This document shows, piece by piece, positions 24,598-31,809 of a DNA stretch of 44,932 nt (positions within the stretch are counted from its first letter, which is position 1; the number at the start of each line of letters is the position of its first letter). The stretch covers positions 1-44,932 of the forward strand of contig JAFDYF010000028.1 of the NCBI GenBank assembly GCA_018267575.1, written 5' to 3'. Below the pieces are notes generated by a model. It saw nothing but the letters and a program-made list of their open reading frames with translations, was not told the origin of the DNA and searched no databases. A program made the position numbers and the translations under genes. This DNA is from Bacteroidota bacterium (GTDB taxonomy: Bacteria; Bacteroidota; Bacteroidia; Chitinophagales; Chitinophagaceae).

Positions 24598-25905
24598 TTA
24601 TTGGTTATTGGAAATGTTCTTTCTTCTTTTCTTTTTTCTGCCCTTTTTCTTTAGCTGGCCGGGTATGTAATCGGCTGCCTGCTCCGGTTGTAAAAGGGCA
24701 TCCAGCATGTTGTCTTTAGGAATTGTATCAGCCGGATTAGTATTGTTGTGTAAAGTGGATGAAAGACCTGTGTTAGTATTGTGGGCAGGCAATGATGATT
24801 GTCCTGTTTTTTGACCTGCATTTGGTAATAGGTTCTGTTTGATAGGTTTCGGGGAACTGCATCTTTCCTGAATGGCTTTGGCACTGTATTGCTTTCCTAA
24901 TGTGCTACCATTAAAGACACATTTGGTCTGGTGATCTACGTAAGTTATCCCGTAGATTAAACCTGTATCGCTACTGCGCAAAGCAATGTGAATGCCTTTC
25001 TTTTGAAGTTGTGCAACTAACTCATCAAGCGTGGAAGTTTTGCCAACAAACAACCTGTCTATTTCAGTTTGTACACGGGCTTTGAACGGCTGGCGTTGGG
25101 TATCATTAGAACTGTATTTTTCTTCCAGAAATTTCAGGGTAGGCTTGTTGTAAAAGTCGCTGGCTTTTATAGGTACACCGATAGGTTTTCCATCTTCATC
25201 GAGTATCCGGTAAACAAGGCCGCCTCCCTGAAAAATTCTTGATTCTTCACTGCCACGATCAGCGATTATATTGTACTGTTTCAAAACTGCATTCAGTTCC
25301 GGCAAGCTGGTATATTTGTACTTATCCAGCACTGCATCCAGCACATTTGTGATGGCTCTTTTAGTTTCAGTACGCCCGTACTGTACCTTCTTTACATCTA
25401 CCGGCTTTAACCTGAATGCTTCCCGTCTTGCGTGTGCATCGGCTACTACAAGACTGAACATTTTTTCAATCTCCTTACGTGCCGGTTCTGACTTGCGAAT
25501 ACCCAGGTGATGCAGGTCAATTCGCTTGCCATCAGGCTGAATATTGGTGGTAACTACGTGTATATGGGGGTGGCCTGCATCGTGGTGCTGATAAACAAGA
25601 TAAGGCTGGTCACCAAAGCCTATTTTTTGCATATAGACATTGGCAATTTGCATCAGCTTTTCTTTGCTCAAATGAGCTTCAGAAGGGTCAAAGTTGAGCG
25701 AAATGTGTACGCTGTTTCGTTTAACATTCTCGTTCAATTCTGTCCTTTTCAGCAGATAGCCCAGCTTAATTTTCAGGCTCATTTCATCTGCGTTTAAAGG
25801 GAAATTTTCTGCTCCGATGCACTCCGCTACACCTTCTTTTACCTTGTTTTCATTGTAGTTGAAAATACGGTGCATGGAGTGGCCTGCTTTGATCACTGCA
25901 ACCAT
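24598..25905 (-). CDS. mobB: MobB relaxase/mobilisation nuclease
   Basis: 435 residues. The relaxase domain occupies the first 200 residues: MVAVIKAGHSMHRIFNYNEN with a candidate catalytic tyrosine at position 17, SVHISLNFDPSEAHLS, and the metal-binding triad H112-P-H114-I-H116 (in DAGHPHIHVVTTN). A long helical middle and a low-complexity tail with a lysine-rich end (KKKGRKKKRRKN) would bind DNA. It nicks oriT and stays on the 5' end of the transferred strand. It overlaps mobA by 13 bp, so the two are co-expressed. Confidence 0.93.
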   Translation of the reverse strand: MVAVIKAGHSMHRIFNYNENKVKEGVAECIGAENFPLNADEMSLKIKLGYLLKRTELNENVKRNSVHISLNFDPSEAHLSKEKLMQIANVYMQKIGFGDQPYLVYQHHDAGHPHIHVVTTNIQPDGKRIDLHHLGIRKSEPARKEIEKMFSLVVADAHARREAFRLKPVDVKKVQYGRTETKRAITNVLDAVLDKYKYTSLPELNAVLKQYNIIADRGSEESRIFQGGGLVYRILDEDGKPIGVPIKASDFYNKPTLKFLEEKYSSNDTQRQPFKARVQTEIDRLFVGKTSTLDELVAQLQKKGIHIALRSSDTGLIYGITYVDHQTKCVFNGSTLGKQYSAKAIQERCSSPKPIKQNLLPNAGQKTGQSSLPAHNTNTGLSSTLHNNTNPADTIPKDNMLDALLQPEQAADYIPGQLKKKGRKKKRRKNISNNQ

Positions 25906-26282
25906 ATTTCCAGTATTTTTTTTACGTTATTCCTGACCTCATCAACCTTATTGCTAAGGATCTTTTTCTCTACCTCGTAAGCAATCAACCAGCTCCTAAA
26001 TTCAGCTATCTGGCTCAGCGTGTGCAGCTTTTTAACGGCCTGATTGAAGTTGTTTCCAACTGCGTTTAGCTCGTTGCGAAGCCGTGTAAGTTCTGTCATT
26101 AAGTCATCCTGTGAGGTGTTACGGTAGGTCGTAACAACGGGCTTATCGAAGATGCTGCGGCGTACATAGTCGCTTAGCTTACGACAGGTAGAAGCCTTCC
26201 ATTTCTTTTCAATTTTCGCATACTCATCGGGCGTTAGACGCAGGCCGATAATGCGTGTTCTGTTTGAATTTTGTCCTTCCAT
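25893..26282 (-). CDS. mobA: MobA relaxosome accessory protein
   Basis: 129 residues. An N-terminal ribbon-helix-helix (RTRIIGLRLTPDEYAKIEKK, SDYVRRSIFDKP) is followed by a helical MobC-fold C-terminus (LTRLRNELNAVGNNFNQAVK). RHH accessory proteins bind oriT and position the relaxase. The ATG at 26280-26282 is preferred to the in-frame GTG just before it. Upstream on the minus strand is a 230-bp gene-free region with several inverted repeats, the best oriT candidate in the window. Confidence 0.88.
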   Translation of the reverse strand: MEGQNSNRTRIIGLRLTPDEYAKIEKKWKASTCRKLSDYVRRSIFDKPVVTTYRNTSQDDLMTELTRLRNELNAVGNNFNQAVKKLHTLSQIAEFRSWLIAYEVEKKILSNKVDEVRNNVKKILEIWLQ

Positions 26283-26330
26283 CACTAATCATTTTCACGT
26301 TTTCAAACTCATTTATACCTTCCAGACGCC

Positions 26331-26453
26331 CTGCCCACGAGTTCCGAGTGATGGGCAGCCAGATCCGGTTGTTTAACAACCGTTCATCTGGCCGATTGCG
26401 GGAAAGTTGCAATCTTTCAGCCTTTTGAACGTCTTTAAAACATTTTAAAGGCT
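26331..26453. other. Candidate oriT region with four inverted repeats
   Basis: Four perfect or near-perfect inverted repeats are packed between mobA and the primase gene. These are CTGCCCA/TGGGCAG (26331-26358), CCAGAT/ATCTGG enclosing GGTTGT-TTA-ACAACC (26359-26391), GATTGC/GCAATC (26394-26414) and AGCCTTT/AAAGGCT (26419-26453). oriT sites of Bacteroidota elements commonly lie directly upstream of mobA and contain such repeats. The nick site cannot be named from sequence alone. Some repeats may instead be operators of the mob operon. Confidence 0.55.
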
Positions 26454-26516
26454 TCCAGAGTGTGTAAGAAAACAGCTTCAAATGAACTAAAGCCTGCCTT
26501 ACAGCCTCTGTATTAC

Positions 26517-27419
26517 TTATCTCAGTTTTTGTCTTATATGTTTCTTCTCAGCCTTACCGAAATTTATTACCCAGTCGTTGAAGTCCTTATGGTTTTGATA
26601 AAGACTGCTTTCATCTTTGTATTTGGCACTTAGGGAAAGTGCATAGCGACTGCAATTTTGTCCGGTTGCATCCCTGTCCAGATAGAGCTTGATAGCGTTA
26701 TGTTTTTCCATAAAGGGACGTGCAGTTTCAAAGAAGGAAACAGAGTTTAGCACTACAAAATCAAAGCGGTCTTCGGGGTCTTGTTGATGGATGGCCCTGA
26801 AAGAAAGGAAATCGGTAAAGCCTTCAAAGACGATTACTTCATCGGCATTATTATCAAAGCTCGTAATGCCTTTAGGAGAGCTGCTGGCTTTAAAGTAAGG
26901 ATTGCGTATTTCAAAGCCTCCCAGATCATTCCTGAAACCGATACCGTAATAGACTTTTCCATTAAGTTCGTAACGCACTTCCCGGCAGTAACGATCAGCC
27001 ACATCAACGGGTATTCGCCGTTGTTGCAAATACCTTAAAAGGGCGTTGGAAGACAGCACAAAATCGCCTAAAATCTTTATCTGCTTTTCCTGTTCTTCTC
27101 TCGCAAATGATTGTTGGGAAACCGGCTTTTGAAAGGAAAAATTACCGCTTAAATTCTGGAGTAATTCGGACACGGTACACCCGTGAAAGAGAATAGCAAA
27201 GTCAACCAGGTTGCCGCCTTTGCCAAGACCATGATCGTACCAACGGTTTAGCCTCCTGTTAACCTTAAACGAAGGTGTCTTTTCATCCCGTAAAGGGGAG
27301 TGATACCAATAATCGTTGTTCCTGATCTTTGCAGGTTCATAACCTAAGCCCGCAAGGAAATGAACCATGTCAATTTCTTTGGCTTCGCTGATGGAAAGCC
27401 TGTTTTTACTGAAATCCAT
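26517..27419 (-). CDS. CHC2 zinc-finger/toprim primase
   Basis: 300 residues. The start at 27419 is chosen because the primase-like sequence begins MDFSKNRLSISEAKEIDMVH; the frame extends 27 codons further upstream without family features. The N-terminal part has the DnaG-like YWYHSPLRDEKTPSFKVNRR and GKGGNLVDFAILFHGCTVSE (the CHC2 region, though only one cysteine is retained near its end). A toprim domain follows with VIVFEGFTDFLSFRAI and NAIKLYLDRDATGQNCSRYA (acidic DxD-type site). It probably primes the incoming single strand after conjugation. It is transcribed in the same direction as the mob genes. Confidence 0.87.
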   Translation of the reverse strand: MDFSKNRLSISEAKEIDMVHFLAGLGYEPAKIRNNDYWYHSPLRDEKTPSFKVNRRLNRWYDHGLGKGGNLVDFAILFHGCTVSELLQNLSGNFSFQKPVSQQSFAREEQEKQIKILGDFVLSSNALLRYLQQRRIPVDVADRYCREVRYELNGKVYYGIGFRNDLGGFEIRNPYFKASSSPKGITSFDNNADEVIVFEGFTDFLSFRAIHQQDPEDRFDFVVLNSVSFFETARPFMEKHNAIKLYLDRDATGQNCSRYALSLSAKYKDESSLYQNHKDFNDWVINFGKAEKKHIRQKLR

Positions 27420-27532
27420 AACCACACATTTATCAAATACACATTCAGTTCTTCTAAGCGAAGTTAAACAGGTGATATGGGATTCACCTATCCTCATCAT
27501 ATTTTGATGAGGATGCAGAGAGTAGTGTTATT

Positions 27533-27540
27533 TACTTTTG
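27533..27540 (+). promoter_or_regulatory. -7 promoter box for the small gene at 27576
   Basis: TACTTTTG fits TAnnTTTG exactly and lies 35 bp before the ATG at 27576. No well-spaced -33 TTTG is visible. Confidence 0.45.
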
Positions 27541-27575
27541 TGCAGTGAGTATTGTTTAATTAAAATCGTGTGATT

Positions 27576-27860
27576 ATGCTAACAACAAGTGATGTAGCCA
27601 AAGTGTATGATACTATTCTCAGTATCCCTGGCATGAGTGAAACAGTGAAGATTGACATGAGGATCTCCCGCAAAAACGTATTGTTATTGCACAGTGTCCT
27701 CAAACGTGGGCTGATGGCGAAAGATGATGATAAATCGTCTGCGTTGCTGGAAAGCATTCCGCAGGAAGCATTGCAGGAATTACACGTAATTGCTGATGAT
27801 TATCTTACAAAAGCAGGCTTAACCGAACTAAGTGAAAAACTAAAAGCACTTAGTACCAAA
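27576..27860 (+). CDS. Small helical element protein, unknown
   Basis: A 95-residue cytosolic, all-helical protein (MLTTSDVAKVYDTILSIPGM, KIDMRISRKNVLLLHSVLKR, ALLESIPQEALQELHVIADD). I know no function. Proteins of this look are common beside mobilisation genes of Bacteroidota elements. The ATG at 27576 is preferred to the GTG two codons before it. It has its own promoter and is followed by a strong hairpin terminator, so it is a single-gene unit reading away from the primase gene. Confidence 0.7.
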
Positions 27861-27880
27861 TAGGCAGGGGTAACGTCAGA

Positions 27881-27938
27881 AAGCCACTTGGAGAGAATGA
27901 ATGTTTAGGATATAAACGCTCATCCTTCCAAGTGGCTT
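27881..27938 (+). terminator. Strong 12-bp hairpin terminator
   Basis: AAGCCACTTGGA (27881-27892) and TCCAAGTGGCTT (27927-27938) pair perfectly. The loop can pair further (TGTTTA with TAAACG, ATGA with TCAT). The tail TGTTTATGTT is U-rich. This is the clearest intrinsic terminator inside the window; it also faces the end of the convergent gene at 27965. Confidence 0.75.
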
Positions 27939-27964
27939 GTTTATGTTGTAATTTAAAAATGATG

Positions 27965-28429
27965 TCAATAATTGCGTTTTACAATAATCGTAGCAACAGT
28001 TAGCTTTTTGCCATTGGTGTCGAGTTCAGAGACATTCATTTCCTGAACCCATGCACTATCAAAATCACCGCGATAAGAAACCCCTCCGGCCATACGTGCG
28101 TCTCCGTACATCAATTGCCGTAAGCTACCGTCTGATTTTACATAGTAATAGTTGTTCCACTTCTTTTTATAATTACTTTGCGTGTGTAAAGTTCCAGACG
28201 CGGGAATTTTAAAAGTGCGTTTTTCACCACTTCGGTTTTCAGGTGCTCCGGCAGGCTCGTTAAAGAATACGGTAGCAGTGCCATTAAAGCCTTCAGGTAG
28301 CAGGTATATATCTGCCCGCTTTTCGCAATATGTCGTCATTAAAATAGCTGTAGTGAACAGCAGTACCACACCGGTCAAAATGAGGGGTATTTTGTACGAA
28401 TCTTTCAATAAAAAAAACTTGCTTTTCAT
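27965..28429 (-). CDS. Membrane-anchored DUF6843-like protein
   Basis: 154 residues. A single N-terminal hydrophobic segment (IPLILTGVVLLFTTAILMTT) is followed by a cysteine (YCEKRADIYLLPEGFNGTAT), so it could be a type II membrane protein or a lipoprotein with an unusually long leader. The outer domain is beta-rich, with VFFNEPAGAPENRSGEKRTF and IPASGTLHTQSNY, resembling the DUF6843 pattern of exported proteins. Function is unknown. It faces the terminator at 27881-27938 and is separated from the next minus-strand gene by about 90 bp without a promoter match. Confidence 0.6.
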   Translation of the reverse strand: MKSKFFLLKDSYKIPLILTGVVLLFTTAILMTTYCEKRADIYLLPEGFNGTATVFFNEPAGAPENRSGEKRTFKIPASGTLHTQSNYKKKWNNYYYVKSDGSLRQLMYGDARMAGGVSYRGDFDSAWVQEMNVSELDTNGKKLTVATIIVKRNY

Positions 28430-28516
28430 AAGTACGGTGATTTTTGCTTGGCATTTTGGATAGATGGTAGTTGGGAAGTAATGGGGCGTAGTTACAGTGG
28501 AATATTGTAACAGGTC

Positions 28517-28732
28517 TTATGTTTTCTTAGTTACAACCCATCCCTGCTCTGCTCTGATATTTGCTATATTATTCTGCTCTAACCACTTTTTGAAAGCAGG
28601 CATGTCTTTAGGGGTAAAATGAACGATGTCACCATTTTTTAGCATAATGGTGAAAAAGTCGCTTGCAGCAAGAAACTTCGATAATTGTCCCGCAGGGTAT
28701 TGAAATTCGGGGTAGTGATCGGCTGAAGTCAT
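28517..28732 (-). CDS. 71-residue unknown protein behind a structured leader RNA
   Basis: A small cytosolic protein: FQYPAGQLSKFLAASDFFTI, MLKNGDIVHFTPKDMPAFKK, WLEQNNIANIRAEQGWVVTK. The VHFTPKDxxxFKxWLExNNI pattern looks like a compact alpha/beta fold typical of small element proteins; no catalytic or metal-binding motif is seen. The ATG at 28730-28732 is preceded by about 210 nt of untranslated RNA that can fold into alternative helices (28753-28900), transcribed from a -7 box at 28948-28955. Its expression may therefore be controlled at RNA level. I cannot name the family. Confidence 0.65.
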   Translation of the reverse strand: MTSADHYPEFQYPAGQLSKFLAASDFFTIMLKNGDIVHFTPKDMPAFKKWLEQNNIANIRAEQGWVVTKKT

Positions 28733-28752
28733 GGTCAGTTGCTTTTTAGTTA

Positions 28753-28943
28753 GTTTCCTCTGACTGTTGCCTGCACAAAAAAGAGCGCAGGCAACAGCTC
28801 ACCGCACTGAGGTCTTAGGAAACCCGGCAACGATAAGTGCGCCCACGCCGTAGCATGAGCGTTCTCACTTATGTCCCATTGCCATTTGAAAGTTCCTAAG
28901 TTTCAGTACGGGACTTAAAGCTTAAACGCTTCAAGAATATCTT
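28753..28943 (-). ncRNA. Structured leader RNA with two mutually exclusive helices
   Basis: On the minus strand a nested hairpin is formed by CTTAGGAA/TTCCTAAG (28893-28900 with 28814-28821), GGCAA/TTGCC (28879-28883 with 28826-28830), ATAAGTG/CACTTAT (28866-28872 with 28833-28839), and the apical stem GCTCATGC-TACG-GCGTGGGC (28860-28841). The apical stem needs two G-U pairs that exist only in minus-strand RNA and is capped by a C(UACG)G tetraloop. A second hairpin, CTGTTGCCTGC/GCAGGCAACAG (28764-28797), extends by a G-U pair on the same strand. AGGAAAC (28817-28823) can alternatively pair with GTTTCCT (28753-28759), which would break the first helix. This layout resembles a riboswitch or attenuator. 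The class is not recognised. Confidence 0.65.
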
Positions 28944-28947
28944 GTTA

Positions 28948-28955
28948 CAAAGGTA
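28948..28955 (-). promoter_or_regulatory. -7 promoter box for the structured leader RNA
   Basis: The minus strand reads TACCTTTG, a perfect TAnnTTTG box, placing the RNA start near 28943, about 43 nt before the first helix. It is divergent from the promoter at 29007-29014; the two boxes lie about 50 bp apart. No good -33 element is seen. Confidence 0.5.
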
Positions 28956-29006
28956 TCAATTTGGAATTACATCCGGCGCATGTACGAAAAATTTTCGATT
29001 TTTCCT

Positions 29007-29014
29007 TATATTTG
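29007..29014 (+). promoter_or_regulatory. -7 promoter box 5 bp before the DUF6660-like ATG
   Basis: TATATTTG fits TAnnTTTG and ends 5 bp before the ATG at 29020, predicting a leaderless transcript, as at 10786-10793. Confidence 0.55.
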
Positions 29015-29019
29015 CGGCA

Positions 29020-29331
29020 ATGAAATTTTTTGCACTCATAATGGGCGTATGGTTGCTTATCCTGTCCTGTTTACCTTGTGGTGACAGCAGGGAGTGCAAT
29101 GACCAGAGGGCAACAACAATCTCTGCAAATCATCAACAGCATAATCACGACATTGAGCATTGCGCTCCTTTTTGTACTTGTTCGTGCTGTTCTATATCTA
29201 TGTCGTGCCATAAAATCCCTATCTACATTATAGCTAAGAAGGTATTTGCGACAAAGAATTATTCTGATTATCCCACTCCTTTCTGCAAAGAAGTTTCACA
29301 CGCTATCTGGCAACCGCCTAAAATTTCTTAA
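29020..29331 (+). CDS. DUF6660-like exported Cys/His-rich small protein
   Basis: 103 residues. A signal peptide (FFALIMGVWLLILSCLPCG) is followed by a His-rich stretch (NHQQHNHDIEHCAPFCTCSC) with the motif CxPFCxCxCC, and a tail ending VSHAIWQPPKIS. The start at 29020 is chosen because the signal peptide begins there; the frame is open upstream to 28942 but that part lies before the promoter. Such proteins accompany Cus-type efflux genes in Bacteroidota. The composition indicates periplasmic metal binding. It is one of three related small proteins in this window (also at 10799 and 31827). Confidence 0.8.
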   Translation: MKFFALIMGVWLLILSCLPCGDSRECNDQRATTISANHQQHNHDIEHCAPFCTCSCCSISMSCHKIPIYIIAKKVFATKNYSDYPTPFCKEVSHAIWQPPKIS

Positions 29332-29350
29332 TCTACTTTCTTATCGGTTT

Positions 29351-29376
29351 GCGTAGTAGGCCCAAAGGGGCTACGC
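29351..29376 (+). terminator. Hairpin after the DUF6660-like gene
   Basis: GCGTAG (29351-29356) and CTACGC (29371-29376) form a stem that encloses CCC/GGG, followed by TTTG. It lies 19 bp after the stop codon and is a modest terminator candidate. Confidence 0.45.
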
Positions 29377-29408
29377 TTTGAAGTGTTCTGTCTTCAAAAT
29401 CTTTTCCG

Positions 29409-29555
29409 TTGAACAAAAAAGTAAGCAAAAGAAAGCCCGCTCAGTCCACTATTGCGAGGGTTTTAAGAATCGTATTCATAGGTCTGTGTTGCGCAGTATT
29501 AATTGCAGCGATTATAGACCGTCTTATGCACTGGTACTCGCATGTAAGCCATTAA
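29409..29555 (+). CDS. Candidate 48-residue membrane peptide, TTG start
   Basis: A TTG at 29409 opens a 49-codon frame. Its translation has a basic N-terminus (NKKVSKRKPAQSTIARVLR), one strong transmembrane helix (IVFIGLCCAVLIAAIIDRLM) and a short end HWYSHVSH. The positive-inside pattern looks like a real single-pass membrane peptide, unlike the other frames here. No promoter or ribosome site is evident, and the start codon is weak, so it could equally be the remnant of a longer gene. It fills the gap between the DUF6660-like gene and the Fur-family gene. Confidence 0.35.
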   Translation: MNKKVSKRKPAQSTIARVLRIVFIGLCCAVLIAAIIDRLMHWYSHVSH

Positions 29556-29602
29556 AAGGTTGCCTGTGACAATGCCATGAAACAAATAATCCACTCCAAT
29601 CT

Positions 29603-30055
29603 ATGACAAGTAACATGGAAAGAGGAACAGAGCTTAAATTAATAAGCAAGAATACCAGGCCAACAAGTATGCGGATCTTGGTGTACGACTATCTGAATAT
29701 CCAGACTGCCGCTTTGTCTCTTACTGAGATTGAAGCCTACTTTCACAAGGCAGATAAAGTAACTATTTATCGAACGTTGAAGACCTTTGAAGAAAAAGGA
29801 ATAGTACATAGGATTCAGGACAACAACATTACAAAGTATAGGCTGTGTGATGAAGGATGCAGTGAGCATATACATAAGGATCATCACCTACATTTTTACT
29901 GTAAAGTATGTAAGCAGACTACCTGTAAAAAGGATATATCCTTTCCTGGGAATGTAAAAACTGATTTTAGAATTGACGAGATCCAGATTTTCGCTAAAGG
30001 GATATGTGAGTTATGCCTCGCGAGTGGTAAGCAGAGAAAACACGTCAAACGATAG
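29603..30055 (+). CDS. Fur-family metal-dependent regulator
   Basis: 150 residues. A winged helix occupies the N-terminal half (RILVYDYLNIQTAALSLTEI, DKVTIYRTLKTFEEKGIVHR). The dimerisation part has HIHKDHHLHFYCKVCKQTTC, giving the HHxHFxC metal-binding site with a CxxC zinc site (C-K-V-C). A second pair, ICELC, sits near the end. This is the Fur/Zur/PerR fold; the metal sensed cannot be told from sequence. It has a possible second start at 29615. It precedes three membrane or exported genes and may control them and the nearby efflux genes. Confidence 0.9.
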   Translation: MTSNMERGTELKLISKNTRPTSMRILVYDYLNIQTAALSLTEIEAYFHKADKVTIYRTLKTFEEKGIVHRIQDNNITKYRLCDEGCSEHIHKDHHLHFYCKVCKQTTCKKDISFPGNVKTDFRIDEIQIFAKGICELCLASGKQRKHVKR

Positions 30056-30110
30056 ATCGTGGGTTTTAATAAACAAACAGATTTGATAATTTTAAAGAAA
30101 ACGTATTGTT

Positions 30111-30680
30111 ATGGCAACAAAAAAAGGACTGACTAACATAATAGTCGCATTTCTGTTTTCTCTCCTTATTCCCATCATTGGGTATTATTATCTTGGAACT
30201 TTATATGCAAGTATTTTTTTGATAGGATATCTCGGCGGTTTTATTCTTTGGATTCTGATCCCATCCCGCACGTCCTGGGCTTTGCTTAAAACACCATACT
30301 GGCTGACGCTGCTTGCCTTTCTGTTTCTTCATAAGGTAGAAGAAAACCGTATGAAGTTTTTCGAGGTTGTTTCAGAAAAAATAACTGGCGGCACAGTTCC
30401 TGAATTTGGTGTTGGGCTTGTTATCGGCCTGTTGATATTACCCATAGGCGCTTGGCTGGTCATACCCCTGCTTCTTAAACGTAAACATGAACTTGGCTAT
30501 TACGCTATCTGGACACTTTTCGCATCAATGGGGATATCAGAGCTTGCACATTATTTTTTCCCGCTTATGACAAACGATCCATACGGCTATTTTCCAGGTA
30601 TGCTAAGTGTTGTTGTACTGGCTCCATTAGCATGGTGGGGTATGTACAGGCTGGTTAAAAAGGGCCCTAAAACTGCTTAA
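30111..30680 (+). CDS. HXXEE-type integral membrane protein
   Basis: 189 residues with about five transmembrane helices (IVAFLFSLLIPIIGYYYLGT, FGVGLVIGLLILPIGAWLVI). The motif FLHKVEENRMKFFE has the HxxEE signature. A second region, GISELAHYFFPL ... YGYFPGMLS, fits the histidine plus xPG patterns of the HXXEE domain. Buried His and Glu suggest a metal-dependent membrane enzyme, but no member's activity is known to me. It follows the Fur-family gene by 55 bp. Confidence 0.6.
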   Translation: MATKKGLTNIIVAFLFSLLIPIIGYYYLGTLYASIFLIGYLGGFILWILIPSRTSWALLKTPYWLTLLAFLFLHKVEENRMKFFEVVSEKITGGTVPEFGVGLVIGLLILPIGAWLVIPLLLKRKHELGYYAIWTLFASMGISELAHYFFPLMTNDPYGYFPGMLSVVVLAPLAWWGMYRLVKKGPKTA

Positions 30681-30696
30681 CCTAAAATTTAAAGAC

Positions 30697-31005
30697 ATGA
30701 ATGCTGGACTGGAAATAGAATTGGCCGAACTCCTTTTGCTGCAACTATTCGCTTTTGTCTTGTTTGGCCGGTTTGAAGTAGAAACACACGCCGCTCGCAG
30801 AATTATAAAATGGTTCGTGATCTATGGGATAACTGTCGGGATTTATTACTGGTTAGGGCATTGGGCAGCTTTAGTTCCTGTGCTGGCTGTAATTCCAGGT
30901 TCTATTTATCATGTTGTGTGGTGTAAAAAAAATGGCATTCACCCGTTGAAAGCAACGCCACGGAAAAAATATTATCAGCTACGGGGATGGAAATGGGAAG
31001 AATAA
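30697..31005 (+). CDS. Small membrane protein, unknown
   Basis: 102 residues with three hydrophobic segments (LAELLLLQLFAFVLFGRF, WFVIYGITVGIYYWLG, WAALVPVLAVIPGSIYHVVW) and a basic, aromatic C-terminus (RKKYYQLRGWKWEE). I do not recognise the family. It starts 16 bp after the HXXEE-type gene and is probably in the same operon. Confidence 0.65.
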   Translation: MNAGLEIELAELLLLQLFAFVLFGRFEVETHAARRIIKWFVIYGITVGIYYWLGHWAALVPVLAVIPGSIYHVVWCKKNGIHPLKATPRKKYYQLRGWKWEE

Positions 31006-31043
31006 ACAAAAGCAAATAGTAGCTATTCAAATGAATAAAAAAT

Positions 31044-31778
31044 ATGAACAACTACTTGACAGAAACTAAAATCCTGGATTATTCTAATGCCTCCATTCAA
31101 CAATTGATAGAACAAAGGCAATGGAAAAAACTGGATACTGTCGCCCGGATAAAAGCCACCTACAATTTTGTTCGCGATGAAATCAAATTTGGCTACAACC
31201 TTGCAGACGACATTGCAGCATCACAGGTGTTGGCAGACGGCTATGGCCAATGCAATACCAAAGCCACTTTGTTAATGGCGCTTCTTCGAGCAACAGGCGT
31301 TCCAAACCGGATTCATGGATTTACTATTGACAAAGCATTACAAAAAGGTGCTATTACTGGATTATGGTATAGCCTTTCACCACGAAATATTTTGCATAGT
31401 TGGGTAGAAGTATATGTGGATGAACAATGGTATTTCTTAGAGGGGGTTATTTTAGATAAGGGCTATTTGACCGAATTGCAAAAGCAGTTCAATGATTGCA
31501 AAACTACCTTCTGCGGTTACGGCGCCTATACCAGTAATTTTGATAATCCACCGATAGAGTGGAATCTGAATAATACATTCATTCAGGATAAAGGGATTAA
31601 TCAGGACTTCGGCATATTCGATACCCCGGATGAATTTTACGCCAAACATCAACAGGAGCTTTCCAGCATAAAAAAATTCATATTCAGAAATATTGTTAGG
31701 CATAAGATGAATAAAAACGTAGAAAGGATAAGAAACGGTACTGATAGATATGGTGTGAATAGCATGGCCTTACTTTGA
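31044..31778 (+). CDS. Transglutaminase-like domain protein
   Basis: 244 residues without a signal peptide. A transglutaminase-like core is visible: IKATYNFVRDEIKFGYN, the nucleophile loop DGYGQCNTKATLLMALLRAT with the catalytic cysteine, and NILHSWVEVYVDEQWYFLEG with the catalytic histidine, the acidic residue lying shortly after. The usual role is cysteine-protease or isopeptide chemistry; the substrate is unknown. It follows the small membrane protein by 38 bp and ends about 50 bp before the next promoter. Confidence 0.8.
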   Translation: MNNYLTETKILDYSNASIQQLIEQRQWKKLDTVARIKATYNFVRDEIKFGYNLADDIAASQVLADGYGQCNTKATLLMALLRATGVPNRIHGFTIDKALQKGAITGLWYSLSPRNILHSWVEVYVDEQWYFLEGVILDKGYLTELQKQFNDCKTTFCGYGAYTSNFDNPPIEWNLNNTFIQDKGINQDFGIFDTPDEFYAKHQQELSSIKKFIFRNIVRHKMNKNVERIRNGTDRYGVNSMALL

Positions 31779-31782
31779 ACTT

Positions 31783-31797
31783 TGCAATCGGATTGCA
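31783..31797 (+). promoter_or_regulatory. Operator-like palindrome TGCAAT-CGG-ATTGCA
   Basis: TGCAATCGGATTGCA is a perfect 6-bp inverted repeat with a 3-bp spacer. It lies in the region where the -33 element of the promoter at 31810-31817 would be. A regulator bound here would block transcription of the DUF6660-like gene and possibly of cusA. No binding protein can be named from the sequence. Confidence 0.4.
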
Positions 31798-31809
31798 TTA
31801 CATTGTTTA

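Noticed and set aside
29378..29569. 63-codon plus-strand frame between the DUF6660-like and Fur-family genes
   Set aside because: It has no recognisable feature, whereas another frame in the same stretch encodes a basic peptide with a clean transmembrane helix.
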